From positions 20,539 to 84,538 of the forward strand of contig NZ_SDIF01000025.1 in assembly GCF_004122735.1 (NCBI RefSeq): a stretch of 64,000 bases of DNA, read 5' to 3'. The notes beneath the pieces are model-generated. The model ran no database searches. It saw nothing but the letters and a program-made list of their open reading frames with translations, and was not told where the DNA came from. The position numbers were made by a program, and so were the translations under genes. Source of the DNA: Streptomyces sioyaensis (lineage in GTDB: Bacteria; Actinomycetota; Actinomycetes; Streptomycetales; Streptomycetaceae). Each line of letters begins with the position of its first letter. The stretch's first letter is position 1. Positions 27,582 through 35,795 of the stretch are shown in pieces.

Positions 27582-27706
27582 TGGAGGGGTGGGAAGTAGG
27601 CCGGTGGGGGTGGACGTGGCTGGTCGGGTGCGTCTTATGGGTCGTACAGAAACGGCCGAAACGGCCGTCGGTGGCCCGCCCCCACGCACCTTCACTCACT
27701 CCACTC

Positions 27707-27925
27707 ACGGGAGGGGACGGGCCGGAGGGGCCTGTTGTGTGGACGTAAAGCGAAGCAGTCCACACAACAGGTCCCGGAGGTCCGTCACCGCACCCGACAC
27801 CCACCCAGCCCGCCGCAGGCGCAACGGCGAGAAGACCCACGGCGGGCCAGCCGACAACGTGCGGGCGCGCCGCAAAGCGCAACGGCGAGCAACAACCACG
27901 GCGGGAAAGACAAAAACGTGGGAAG
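27707..27925 (-). repeat. Structured 3'-end repeat element, copy B (follows the nucleotidyltransferase gene)
   Basis: Inverted copy of element A. Read on the minus strand it starts CTTCCCACGTTT directly after the stop codon of the nucleotidyltransferase (27926-27928). Two diverged CCCACGTT..CCCGCCGTGG..CTCGCCGTTGCG subunits follow, then TGTCGGGTGCGGTGACGG, the hairpin, and CTCCGGCCCGTCCCCTCCCGT. The loop is identical to copy A (CGTAAAGCGAAGCAG on the plus strand), but the stem sequence is largely different and still paired. The copies point at each other across a 125-base spacer. Confidence 0.85.
27727..27775 (-). terminator. 17-bp hairpin with conserved 15-nt loop, element B
   Basis: CCTGTTGTGTGGA (27731-27743) pairs with TCCACACAACAGG (27759-27771), extended outward by four positions of which one (30/72) is G-T on the plus strand, or A-C in a minus-strand RNA. 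Loop at 27744-27758. Same stem length and loop as element A. Confidence 0.6.
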
Positions 27926-28621
27926 TCAGCCAAGCGCAGAGCCCCGGCGGGCCCGAAAGAGGAAGTCCGCCACCCGGCCGTGGTCCGGCTCGGCCGGCAA
28001 GGGGGAGCCGGACACCGCCGCCTCGGCCTCCTCGGAGAGTCGCGCCATCCGGCGCTCCACCGTGGGCCAGGGCACCTCACCGCGCCGGACCGCCAGCAAC
28101 GCCTCCCGGTTCGGGCCGACATCCAGGGTGAGCACGCCGGTGCGGAGCAGATCACGCGAGCTGGCCAGCAGCCGCAGCAGGTGCATGGCGTGCTTCCAGC
28201 GGGGCGTGCCGTGCTGCCGGACCTCGGCTCGCAGCTGTTTGAGCTGGCCGGTGGCGTAGCCCGCGAAGGTGCGGTGGGCCTGGCGGGACAGGAACGCCTC
28301 CCGCAGGGTGAGCAGCTCCCGCCCGATGGGGTCGATGCGCTCCACCAAGGGGGAGTGCAGACACTCCAGGACGGTGGGGTTCGCGCGCAGCCCCAGCTGA
28401 CAGAACCGTTCCAGCTCCCAGGAGAACTCCTCCTCGCGCGGTCCCTCCACATGGGTGGGCGGCTTCTCGAAGCCCCAGAAGAGCGGGGTGGGGGCGAGAT
28501 AGACCCCGCGGCGGTCGGTGTCACTGGTCTCCGTGGCCAGTCCGAAGGCGCGCGAGCCCATCACGCATGCGTACACGGTGTGCTCGGCGACCAGCGAGTG
28601 ACCTGCGGCGGCTTCCGACAT
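27926..28621 (-). CDS. Predicted nucleotidyltransferase (DNA polymerase beta superfamily)
   Basis: A 231-residue protein with the nucleotidyltransferase signature CVMGSRAFGLATETSDTDRRGVY: the Gly-Ser pair followed by Asp-x-Asp metal ligands. A conserved segment FWGFEKPPTHVEGP and a helical C-terminal part (ECLHSPLVERIDPIGRELL, KHAMHLLRLLASSRDLL) match the large COG3541-type nucleotidyltransferases. Substrate is unknown; the superfamily includes tRNA- and protein-modifying enzymes and toxin-like MNT proteins. ATG 28621 is chosen where homology starts; no strong ribosome-binding site is visible. It converges on rluB, with repeat element B starting at its stop. Confidence 0.8.
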   Translation of the reverse strand: MSEAAAGHSLVAEHTVYACVMGSRAFGLATETSDTDRRGVYLAPTPLFWGFEKPPTHVEGPREEEFSWELERFCQLGLRANPTVLECLHSPLVERIDPIGRELLTLREAFLSRQAHRTFAGYATGQLKQLRAEVRQHGTPRWKHAMHLLRLLASSRDLLRTGVLTLDVGPNREALLAVRRGEVPWPTVERRMARLSEEAEAAVSGSPLPAEPDHGRVADFLFRARRGSALG

Positions 28622-28845
28622 GGCGGAGATTGTCGCTGGTGGGAGGGCGAATGTCACCCGTTTTGCCGGCCGATCGGGAACGGGGGACGGCTTGTTCACG
28701 GTCGGTGCGCGGAAGATCGCCGCCTGCACGGGCGCGGGCCGGCCCGTTTCCCTGTCCGGCCGCCGGACACGGAATGTCGGTGCGGCTGGTTACGCTGATC
28801 TGGACGCGCGCAGGTGCGTGCGGCCGGACGCAGGGGAGCAGTGAC

Positions 28846-29208
28846 GTGGCGGTACGAGCGGTCCGCGGGGCCGTCCAGCTGGAGCGGGACGACGCGGAGC
28901 ACATGCAGGAGCAGGTCGGCGAGCTGCTCACCGCCATCCTGGAGCGCAACGACCTGGTCGCGGACGACCTCATCAGCGTGTGGTTCACCGCCACCCCCGA
29001 TCTGCGCAGCGACTTCCCGGCCGCCGCCGCCCGCGCCCTGGGCATCACAGACGTACCGCTGATCTGCGCCCAGGAGCTGGACATCGCCGGCGCTATGGAG
29101 CGCGTGGTGCGGGTGCTCGCCCACGTCGAGACCGGGCTGTCCAAGGCCGGGATCGCCCACGTCTACCTCGGCGCGGCCGGGGCGTTGCGGAAGGACATCG
29201 CGCAGTGA
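28846..29208 (+). CDS. aroH: Chorismate mutase, AroH type
   Basis: Monofunctional chorismate mutase, converting chorismate to prephenate for Phe and Tyr synthesis. The 120-residue protein matches the trimeric AroH fold: VRAVRGAVQLERDDAEHM, the catalytic region VWFTATPDLRSDFPAAAAR, and HVYLGAAGALRKD at the C terminus. GTG 28846 has GGGGAG 7 bases upstream. TTACGCT near 28790 could be a -10 element. Its TGA overlaps the GTG of tyrA, so prephenate production and use are coupled. Confidence 0.93.
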   Translation: MAVRAVRGAVQLERDDAEHMQEQVGELLTAILERNDLVADDLISVWFTATPDLRSDFPAAAARALGITDVPLICAQELDIAGAMERVVRVLAHVETGLSKAGIAHVYLGAAGALRKDIAQ

Positions 29209-30290
29209 GGACCGCACTCGTCATCGGAACGGGCCTGATCGGCACCTCGGCCGCGCTCGCGCTGCACGCACGGGGCGTGCAGGTGTTCCTGGAGGACCAC
29301 GACCAGGCCCAGGCCCTCACCGCCGCCGCACTCGGCGCGGGCACCGCCGAGGCACCCGCCGAACCGGTCGATCTGGCCATCGTGGCCGTCCCGCCTGCCC
29401 ATGTCGCCACGGCACTGGCGGACGCGATGCGCCGCGGCGTGGCCCGCGCGTACCTCGACGTCGCCAGCGTCAAGGGCGGCCCGCGCCGTGAGCTGGAGGC
29501 GATGGGCTGCGACCTGTCCGGTTACCTCGGCACCCATCCGATGGCCGGCAAGGAGCGCTCCGGCCCGCTGGCCGCCACCGCCGACCTCTTCGAAGGCCGC
29601 CCCTGGGTGCTCACCCCCACCCGCGACGGCAACACCGAGGTGCTCAACCTCGCCCTGGAGCTGGTCGCGCTGTGCCGGGCCGTCCCGGTCGTGATGGAGG
29701 CGGACGCGCACGACCGCGCCGTCGCCCTGGTCTCGCACACCCCGCAGCTGCTCTCCAGCCTCGTCGCCGCCCGGCTCAAGAGCGCCGACGAGACCGCCGT
29801 GCGCCTGTGCGGCCAGGGCATCCGGGATGTGACACGGATCGCGGCCTCCGACCCGGAGATGTGGATCGACATCCTGTCCGCCAACCCGGGCCCGGTCGCC
29901 GACGTGCTGTCCGAGATCGCCGCCGACCTCGACGAGACCGTGCGGTCGCTGCGTGCCCTGGAGTCCGCCGACGAGGAGAAGCGCGGCGGCGGCGCCCTCG
30001 GCATCGAGGACGTGCTCCGCCGTGGCAACGCCGGCCGGGACCGGGTGCCCGGCAAGCACGGCGCCGCCCCGGCCACCTACGAGATCGTCGCCGTCTACAT
30101 CGGCGACCAGCCCGGTGAGCTGGCCCGGATTTTCGCCGACGCCGGCCGGGCCGGGGTCAACATCGAGGACGTCCGCATCGAGCACGCCACCGGCCAGCAG
30201 GCGGGCTTCATCCAGCTCATGGTCGAGCCGCAGGCCGTGCCGGGGCTGACCGCGGAGCTGCGGGAGCGGGGCTGGTCCATCCGGCAGTGA
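29205..30290 (+). CDS. tyrA: Prephenate dehydrogenase with C-terminal ACT domain
   Basis: Oxidises prephenate to 4-hydroxyphenylpyruvate in tyrosine synthesis. The 361-residue protein starts with a Rossmann motif VIGTGLIGTSAALAL, has the TyrA signature THPMAGKERSG, and a helical dimerisation region with AHDRAVALVSHTPQLL. Residues about 290-361 form an ACT domain (YEIVAVYIGDQPGELARIF), which suggests feedback control by tyrosine. GTG 29205 overlaps the aroH stop and has AAGGA at 29191-29195. Confidence 0.94.
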   Translation: MRTALVIGTGLIGTSAALALHARGVQVFLEDHDQAQALTAAALGAGTAEAPAEPVDLAIVAVPPAHVATALADAMRRGVARAYLDVASVKGGPRRELEAMGCDLSGYLGTHPMAGKERSGPLAATADLFEGRPWVLTPTRDGNTEVLNLALELVALCRAVPVVMEADAHDRAVALVSHTPQLLSSLVAARLKSADETAVRLCGQGIRDVTRIAASDPEMWIDILSANPGPVADVLSEIAADLDETVRSLRALESADEEKRGGGALGIEDVLRRGNAGRDRVPGKHGAAPATYEIVAVYIGDQPGELARIFADAGRAGVNIEDVRIEHATGQQAGFIQLMVEPQAVPGLTAELRERGWSIRQ

Positions 30291-30388
30291 CACCGTGGAC
30301 GGGGCGGTGCGGGTGAGCCAGTAACCTTGTCCGAGGCCCTTATGGCCCTTGGACCCCCGCCCCGTGTACAAGAAAGGTGTTCGTCACC

Positions 30389-31120
30389 GTGGAAACCGCC
30401 GCTCGGACCGCCCCGGCAGCAGTGATTGTCGCCATCGACGGCCCCGCAGGCACGGGCAAGTCCAGCACGTCCAAGGCCGTCGCCGGCAAGCTCGGCCTCG
30501 GCTACCTCGACACCGGCGCCCAGTACCGCGCGATCACCTGGTGGATGCTGAACAACGGCATCGACGTCAATGACGCGACCGCGGTGGCCGACGCCGCCGC
30601 CAAGCCCGTGATCGTCTCCGGCACCGACCCGGCCGCCCCGACCATCACGGTCGACGGCCTGGACGCCGCGGGCCCGATCCGCACCCAGGAGGTCACCGCC
30701 GCGGTCAGCGCCGTCAGCGCGGTCCCCGAGGTGCGGGCCCTGATCACCGACCTGCAGCGCTCCATCGCCGCCGAGGCGCCGAACGGCATCGTCGTCGAGG
30801 GCCGGGACATCGGCATCACGGTCCTGCCCGACGCCGACCTCAAGGTCTTCCTGACCGCCTCCCCCGAGGCGCGGGCGGCCCGCCGCAGCGGCGAGCTCAA
30901 GGGCAAGGACCCCCAGCAGGCCACCGACCTGGCCGCCACCCGCGAGGCCCTGATCAAGCGGGACGCCGCCGACTCCGGCCGGAAGACCTCCCCGCTGGCC
31001 AAGGCGGACGACGCGGTCGAGGTGGACACCACCGAGCTGACCCTGGAGCAGGTCATCGAGTGCGTGGTCACCCTCATCGAGGGCGCCGGCGCCGAGAAGG
31101 CGGGGCGGGTCGCCCGGTGA
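30389..31120 (+). CDS. cmk: Cytidylate kinase
   Basis: Phosphorylates CMP and dCMP with ATP. The 243-residue protein has the P-loop AIDGPAGTGKSSTSK, substrate-binding LDTGAQYRAITW and the EGRDIGITVLPDADLKVF motif, with the lid region AARRSGELKGKD. GTG 30389 has AGAAAGG 11 bases upstream; GTG 30377 would add MFVT but leaves no room for a ribosome-binding site. The stop overlaps plsC. Confidence 0.95.
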   Translation: METAARTAPAAVIVAIDGPAGTGKSSTSKAVAGKLGLGYLDTGAQYRAITWWMLNNGIDVNDATAVADAAAKPVIVSGTDPAAPTITVDGLDAAGPIRTQEVTAAVSAVSAVPEVRALITDLQRSIAAEAPNGIVVEGRDIGITVLPDADLKVFLTASPEARAARRSGELKGKDPQQATDLAATREALIKRDAADSGRKTSPLAKADDAVEVDTTELTLEQVIECVVTLIEGAGAEKAGRVAR

Positions 31121-31773
31121 CCGACAGCGGCAGGGCGCCGAGCGCGGCCGGCGCCGCGGTCGGCCGGCGGATCGGCATCGGCCTGATGTACGGGCTGTGG
31201 CGGCCGCGGGTGCTGGGTGCCTGGCGGGTGCCGTCCACCGGACCGGCGATCCTCGCCGTCAACCACTCGCACGGCATCGACGGCCCGATGCTGATGGGCA
31301 CCGCGCCGCGGCCGGTGCACTTCCTGATCAAGAAGGAAGCCTTCGTCGGCCCGCTGGACCCGTTCCTGCGGGGCATCGGGCAGCTGAAGGTGGACCGCAG
31401 CACCGCCGACCGCAAGGCGATCACCGACGCGCTCGGCGTACTGGAGGACGGCGGGGTGCTGGGGATCTTCCCGGAAGGCACCCGCGGCGAGGGCGACTTC
31501 GCCTCCCTGCGGGCCGGCCTGGCGTACTTCGCGGTGCGCTCCGGCGCCCCGGTCGTGCCGGTGGCGGTGCTCGGCAGCACGGACCGGCACAGCCGGCTGA
31601 CCTCCGCCGTCCCGCCGCTGCGCGCCCGCGTCGACGTCGTCTTCGGCGACGCCTTCGAGGCGGGCGACGGGAGCGGCCGCCGCACCCGCAAGGCGCTCGA
31701 CGAGGCGACCGTACGGATCCAGGAGCGGCTGACCGCCCACCTGGACCGGGCCCGGCGCCTGACCGGGCGCTGA
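31117..31773 (+). CDS. plsC: 1-acyl-sn-glycerol-3-phosphate acyltransferase (PlsC family)
   Basis: Acylates lysophosphatidic acid or a similar acceptor at the inner membrane. The 218-residue protein has block I NHSHGIDGP (the H-x4-D catalytic pair), block II around GIGQLKVDRS and block III FPEGTRGEGDF. GTG 31117 overlaps the cmk stop (GTGA), so cmk and plsC are coupled. The exact acyl acceptor cannot be told. Confidence 0.9.
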   Translation: MTDSGRAPSAAGAAVGRRIGIGLMYGLWRPRVLGAWRVPSTGPAILAVNHSHGIDGPMLMGTAPRPVHFLIKKEAFVGPLDPFLRGIGQLKVDRSTADRKAITDALGVLEDGGVLGIFPEGTRGEGDFASLRAGLAYFAVRSGAPVVPVAVLGSTDRHSRLTSAVPPLRARVDVVFGDAFEAGDGSGRRTRKALDEATVRIQERLTAHLDRARRLTGR

Positions 31774-31787
31774 ACCACACTTGAGTA

Positions 31788-31811
31788 GTGGGCCGCGCAC
31801 GAGCGGCCCAC
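31788..31811 (+). terminator. Hairpin between plsC and der
   Basis: GTGGGCCGC (31788-31796) pairs with GCGGCCCAC (31803-31811), loop GCACGA. It lies 15 bases after plsC and 32 before der, so it may attenuate read-through between the genes. Confidence 0.5.
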
Positions 31812-31842
31812 CGACCACGATGATGAACGAGGAACGGACTTC

Positions 31843-33303
31843 ATGAACGACCAGATCCCTACCGGCGACGAGCACGGTGCGCTTGGCGACGCCGAGTACG
31901 CGGAGTTCATGGAGCTCGCCGCGGAGGAGGGCTTCGACCTGGAGGAGGTCGAGGGCGACATCGCCGCGGCCGGCCACGGTCCGCTGCCCGTCCTCGCCGT
32001 CATCGGCCGCCCCAACGTCGGCAAGTCGACGCTGGTGAACCGCATCATCGGCCGCCGTGAGGCGGTCGTCGAGGACAAGCCGGGCGTCACCCGCGACCGC
32101 GTCACCTACGAGGCCGACTGGAACGGCCGCCGGTTCAAGGTCGTCGACACCGGCGGCTGGGAGCAGGACGTCCTCGGCATCGACGCCTCCGTGGCGATGC
32201 AGGCCGAGTTCGCCATCGAGGCCGCGGACGCGGTGGTCTTCGTCGTCGACGCCAAGGTCGGCGCGACCGACACCGACGAGGCCGTCGTCAAGCTGCTGCG
32301 CCGGGCCGGCAAGCCCGTGGTCCTGGTCGCCAACAAGGTTGACGGCCCGTCGGGCGAAGCCGACGCCGCCATGCTGTGGTCGCTCGGCCTCGGCGAGCCG
32401 CACCCGGTCTCCGCCCTCCACGGCCGGGGCACCGGCGACATGCTCGACGCCGCTCTGGACGCCCTGCCCGAGGCGCCCGCGCAGACCTTCGGCACCGCCC
32501 TCGGCGGCCCCCGCCGGATCGCGCTGATCGGCCGGCCGAACGTCGGCAAGTCGTCGCTGCTGAACAAGGTCGCCGGCGAGGAGCGGGTGGTCGTCAACGA
32601 GCTGGCCGGCACCACCCGTGACCCGGTCGACGAGATGATCGAACTCGGCGGCAAGACCTGGAAGTTCGTGGACACCGCCGGTATCCGCCGCCGGGTGCAC
32701 CTCCAGGAAGGCGCCGACTACTACGCCTCGCTGCGCACCGCTGCGGCCGTCGAGAAGGCCGAGGTCGCCGTCGTCCTGATCGACGCGTCCGAATCCATCA
32801 GCGTCCAGGACCAGCGCATCATCACGATGGCCGTCGAGGCCGGCCGCGCCCTGGTCATCGCCTACAACAAGTGGGACACCCTCGACGAGGAGCGCCGCTT
32901 CTACCTGGAGCGGGAGATCGAGCGGGACCTGGTGCAGATCCCGTGGGCGATGCGGGTGAACGTCTCCGCGCGCACCGGCCGCCACATGGAGAAGCTGGTC
33001 CCGGCGATCGAGACCGCGCTGGCCGGCTGGGAGACCCGGATCCCCACCGGGCGGCTGAACGCCTTCCTCGGTGAGATCGTCGCCTCGCACCCGCACCCGA
33101 TTCGCGGCGGCAAGCAGCCGCGCATCCTCTTCGGCACCCAGGCGGGCACCAAGCCGCCGCGCTTCGTCCTCTTCGCCTCCGGCTTCCTGGAGGCCGGCTA
33201 CCGCCGCTTCATCGAGCGCCGGCTGCGCGAGGAGTTCGGCTTCGACGGGACGCCGGTCCACATCTCCGTGCGGGTGCGCGAGAAGCGCGGCAAGAAGAAG
33301 TAG
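31843..33303 (+). CDS. der: Ribosome-assembly GTPase Der (EngA)
   Basis: Essential double-GTPase needed for 50S ribosomal subunit maturation. The 486-residue protein has an acidic N-terminal extension (1-50), a first G domain ([29 protein letters not shown]), a second G domain ([27 protein letters not shown]) and a C-terminal KH-like domain ending in a Lys-rich tail (VREKRGKKK). ATG 31843 follows AGGAACGG. It ends the conserved aroH-tyrA-cmk-plsC-der run. Confidence 0.96.
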   Translation: MNDQIPTGDEHGALGDAEYAEFMELAAEEGFDLEEVEGDIAAAGHGPLPVLAVIGRPNVGKSTLVNRIIGRREAVVEDKPGVTRDRVTYEADWNGRRFKVVDTGGWEQDVLGIDASVAMQAEFAIEAADAVVFVVDAKVGATDTDEAVVKLLRRAGKPVVLVANKVDGPSGEADAAMLWSLGLGEPHPVSALHGRGTGDMLDAALDALPEAPAQTFGTALGGPRRIALIGRPNVGKSSLLNKVAGEERVVVNELAGTTRDPVDEMIELGGKTWKFVDTAGIRRRVHLQEGADYYASLRTAAAVEKAEVAVVLIDASESISVQDQRIITMAVEAGRALVIAYNKWDTLDEERRFYLEREIERDLVQIPWAMRVNVSARTGRHMEKLVPAIETALAGWETRIPTGRLNAFLGEIVASHPHPIRGGKQPRILFGTQAGTKPPRFVLFASGFLEAGYRRFIERRLREEFGFDGTPVHISVRVREKRGKKK

Positions 33304-33333
33304 CGGCGGTCCCCTCCGGGCCGCGCGGGCGGA

Positions 33334-33669
33334 TCAGTGTCCGTGCGGCCGGTGGTCCCGCCGCGCCGGCGGCAGCGCCGGGGCATGGCCCCGCGGGTGG
33401 TACGGCGGCCGGCTCACGACCTCCCAGTGGCCCGTGGGCGCCGTACGGCTCCAGTCCCCGGCGCCGCGCAGCACCTCCGGGGTCTCCGGCTCGTCCGTAC
33501 GGTCCCCGGGCAGCGCCCGGAAGGAGCGGCGGTACTCGGCGTACAGCGCGTCATAGATCGGGGTGGCCGAGCCGTGCTCCGCGGTGTGCGTCGTCCCGTG
33601 TTCGTACGACGGGCGCATGCCGGGGATCGGGTGGGTGTAGGCGTGGGAGGAGGGGTCGTATGCGTGCAC
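33334..33669 (-). CDS. Conserved small hypothetical protein
   Basis: A 111-residue soluble protein rich in Arg, His, Pro and Tyr, with no signal peptide or membrane segment. The most structured part is ATPIYDALYAEYRRSFRALPG; the rest looks extended, ending in RRDHRPHGH. GTG 33669 is chosen because codon bias starts there (YDPSSHAYTHP); ATG 33618 (MRPSYEHG) is the alternative, and neither has a good ribosome-binding site. It converges on der. I do not recognise a family. Confidence 0.6.
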   Translation of the reverse strand: MHAYDPSSHAYTHPIPGMRPSYEHGTTHTAEHGSATPIYDALYAEYRRSFRALPGDRTDEPETPEVLRGAGDWSRTAPTGHWEVVSRPPYHPRGHAPALPPARRDHRPHGH

Positions 33670-33724
33670 GTATGTGCCAACGACCCTGATGGCCGCGGGA
33701 TGCGGCTTTCGCGCGGAAATGGCT

Positions 33725-33772
33725 GATCGCGAGGGCAAGACCGTCCGGAATGGCGGTCCTGCCCCCGCGATC
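33725..33772 (-). repeat. Long hairpin 1 downstream of the 34663 gene
   Basis: Arms 33725-33743 and 33754-33772 form a 19-position stem with a 10-base loop. Two positions are A/C on the plus strand, which become U-G wobble pairs in a minus-strand RNA, so the hairpin is fully paired in the transcript of the gene at 33854-34663. Confidence 0.6.
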
Positions 33773-33781
33773 GGGTGTCCA

Positions 33782-33844
33782 GGGCGTGTCCGCAAAGTCC
33801 CGTCGTCCGCCCGTAGAGCCAGGCGGGACGTTGCGGACACGCCC
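33782..33844. repeat. Long hairpin 2 with GGGCGTGTCCGCAA ends
   Basis: Arms 33782-33802 and 33824-33844 (21 bases each) match at 20 positions around a 21-base centre. The outer 14 pairs are GGGCGTGTCCGCAA. It starts 9 bases past the stop of the gene at 33854-34663. It can act as a terminator, but the ends also resemble terminal inverted repeats of small Streptomyces insertion sequences (from memory), so a miniature mobile element is possible. Confidence 0.7.
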
Positions 33845-33853
33845 CAGGGACGG

Positions 33854-34663
33854 TCAGGTGCCGGCCAGCGGCATCTCCGCGGCGACCAGGGCGCCCTTCG
33901 ACGCGGCGTTCTCCAGCGCCTGCCGCATGAGGTCCTCGCGCGGCTGGTGGCCGATGGTGCCGGACGGTGCGGCGTACATCACCACCGACTGCGCCTTGTT
34001 GGCCGCGGCGCGCCAGCCGTCGGAGACGGCCAGCGGCTGGTGGGCCTGCCACCAGGCGGCCTGGTTGCCGGCGCTGCCCGGCTGGAGGACGGCGTGCAGC
34101 TTGCCCATGGCCAGCAGTGCGGACCAGCCCGGGTTCGGGCCGGGGAGCTGGTTCACGTCCGTCACCGGGTGGAAGCCCTGCTCCAGGAGCAGCGGGAGGA
34201 AGTCGTCGTCCGGGCCGGTCGAGCCGGGACGGGCGATCGGGCCGTCCGGCTCGACCACCAGGGCCGGGCGCAGATCGTCCTCGATCAGCACCAGGCCGCA
34301 GGTGATCCCGAGGGTGGCCTGGCGCGGGGTGGTGGGGACCGGGGCGGCCGGCGCGGGCCCCGATCCGGGCGTACGGGCGGCGGCGTCCTCTCCGGTGATG
34401 GAGCGCACGGCTCCCTGGAGCTGCTCCTCCGACACCGGGACGACCTGGGAGGGGATGCACGTGGCATGGGCGAACGCGAGTACCGCGGTCTCCTCGCCCA
34501 CGAACAGGACGGTGCTGGTGCGCTCCTGGTCGCTGTCTCCGGGGGTCCGGCAGGAGGTGCAGTCATAGCTGCCGGGGGCGTCGCCACCGGCCAGCAGGCG
34601 GTCGGCTTCTTCGTCGCCGATCTCGGCGCGAACGTCGTCACTGACGTCGAGCATGCGCGGCAC
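33854..34663 (-). CDS. Conserved actinobacterial hypothetical protein with possible zinc-binding N terminus
   Basis: A 269-residue soluble protein. Near the N terminus YDCTSCRTPGD and, about 35 residues on, FAHATCIPSQ give a C-x2-C and H-x2-C set that could bind one zinc. A Pro/Ala-rich linker (about 95-112) separates this from a C-terminal domain (LGITCGLVLIEDDLRPALVV to the end) with WWQAHQPLAVSDGW. The start is GTG 34663 because GAGGAG lies 7-12 bases upstream. Two long hairpins follow the stop. I do not recognise the function. Confidence 0.7.
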   Translation of the reverse strand: MPRMLDVSDDVRAEIGDEEADRLLAGGDAPGSYDCTSCRTPGDSDQERTSTVLFVGEETAVLAFAHATCIPSQVVPVSEEQLQGAVRSITGEDAAARTPGSGPAPAAPVPTTPRQATLGITCGLVLIEDDLRPALVVEPDGPIARPGSTGPDDDFLPLLLEQGFHPVTDVNQLPGPNPGWSALLAMGKLHAVLQPGSAGNQAAWWQAHQPLAVSDGWRAAANKAQSVVMYAAPSGTIGHQPREDLMRQALENAASKGALVAAEMPLAGT

Positions 34664-34824
34664 GGGTGGCTCCTCGATCTCTGTGCGTCTGCCGGGTGGT
34701 CTCCCGGCTCGTACAAGGACAACGGGTGACCTGCGGCAGGGGTCACGCGAGGGCGGGAACAGAATCGAACCAATCGCCGCACAGGGGGATTCAACGGAAA
34801 GCCGCCCCGCAAGCGGTCACATAG

Positions 34825-35529
<705 letters not shown>

Positions 35530-35795
35530 GGACCCGTCGGGGACCCGTCGGGGACCGCCGGGCAGCGGGGGTGTCTCCCCTAGGGGGCGGAGCGCATTCA
35601 GAGGCACGGGGTTCCATGAAGCCGTTACCGATGTCCTAACTCTTTCGGAACAACTTGGCGTGTCCGCCCAACCCGGAACCTCCTTTCATCGTCCTTCCGT
35701 TCAGCAGGGGGATACGTCGCGCCATCAGGAGGGGAGTGCGACGTGACCCACGGGGAGACCAGCTAGGACCGGAAGACCAGGGGACACGGGGACGG

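Noticed and set aside
27340..28524. Long open frames across the repeat elements and nucleotidyltransferase gene
   Set aside because: Low-complexity Arg/Pro/Ser translations from repeat DNA; codon bias and family signal belong only to the nucleotidyltransferase frame.
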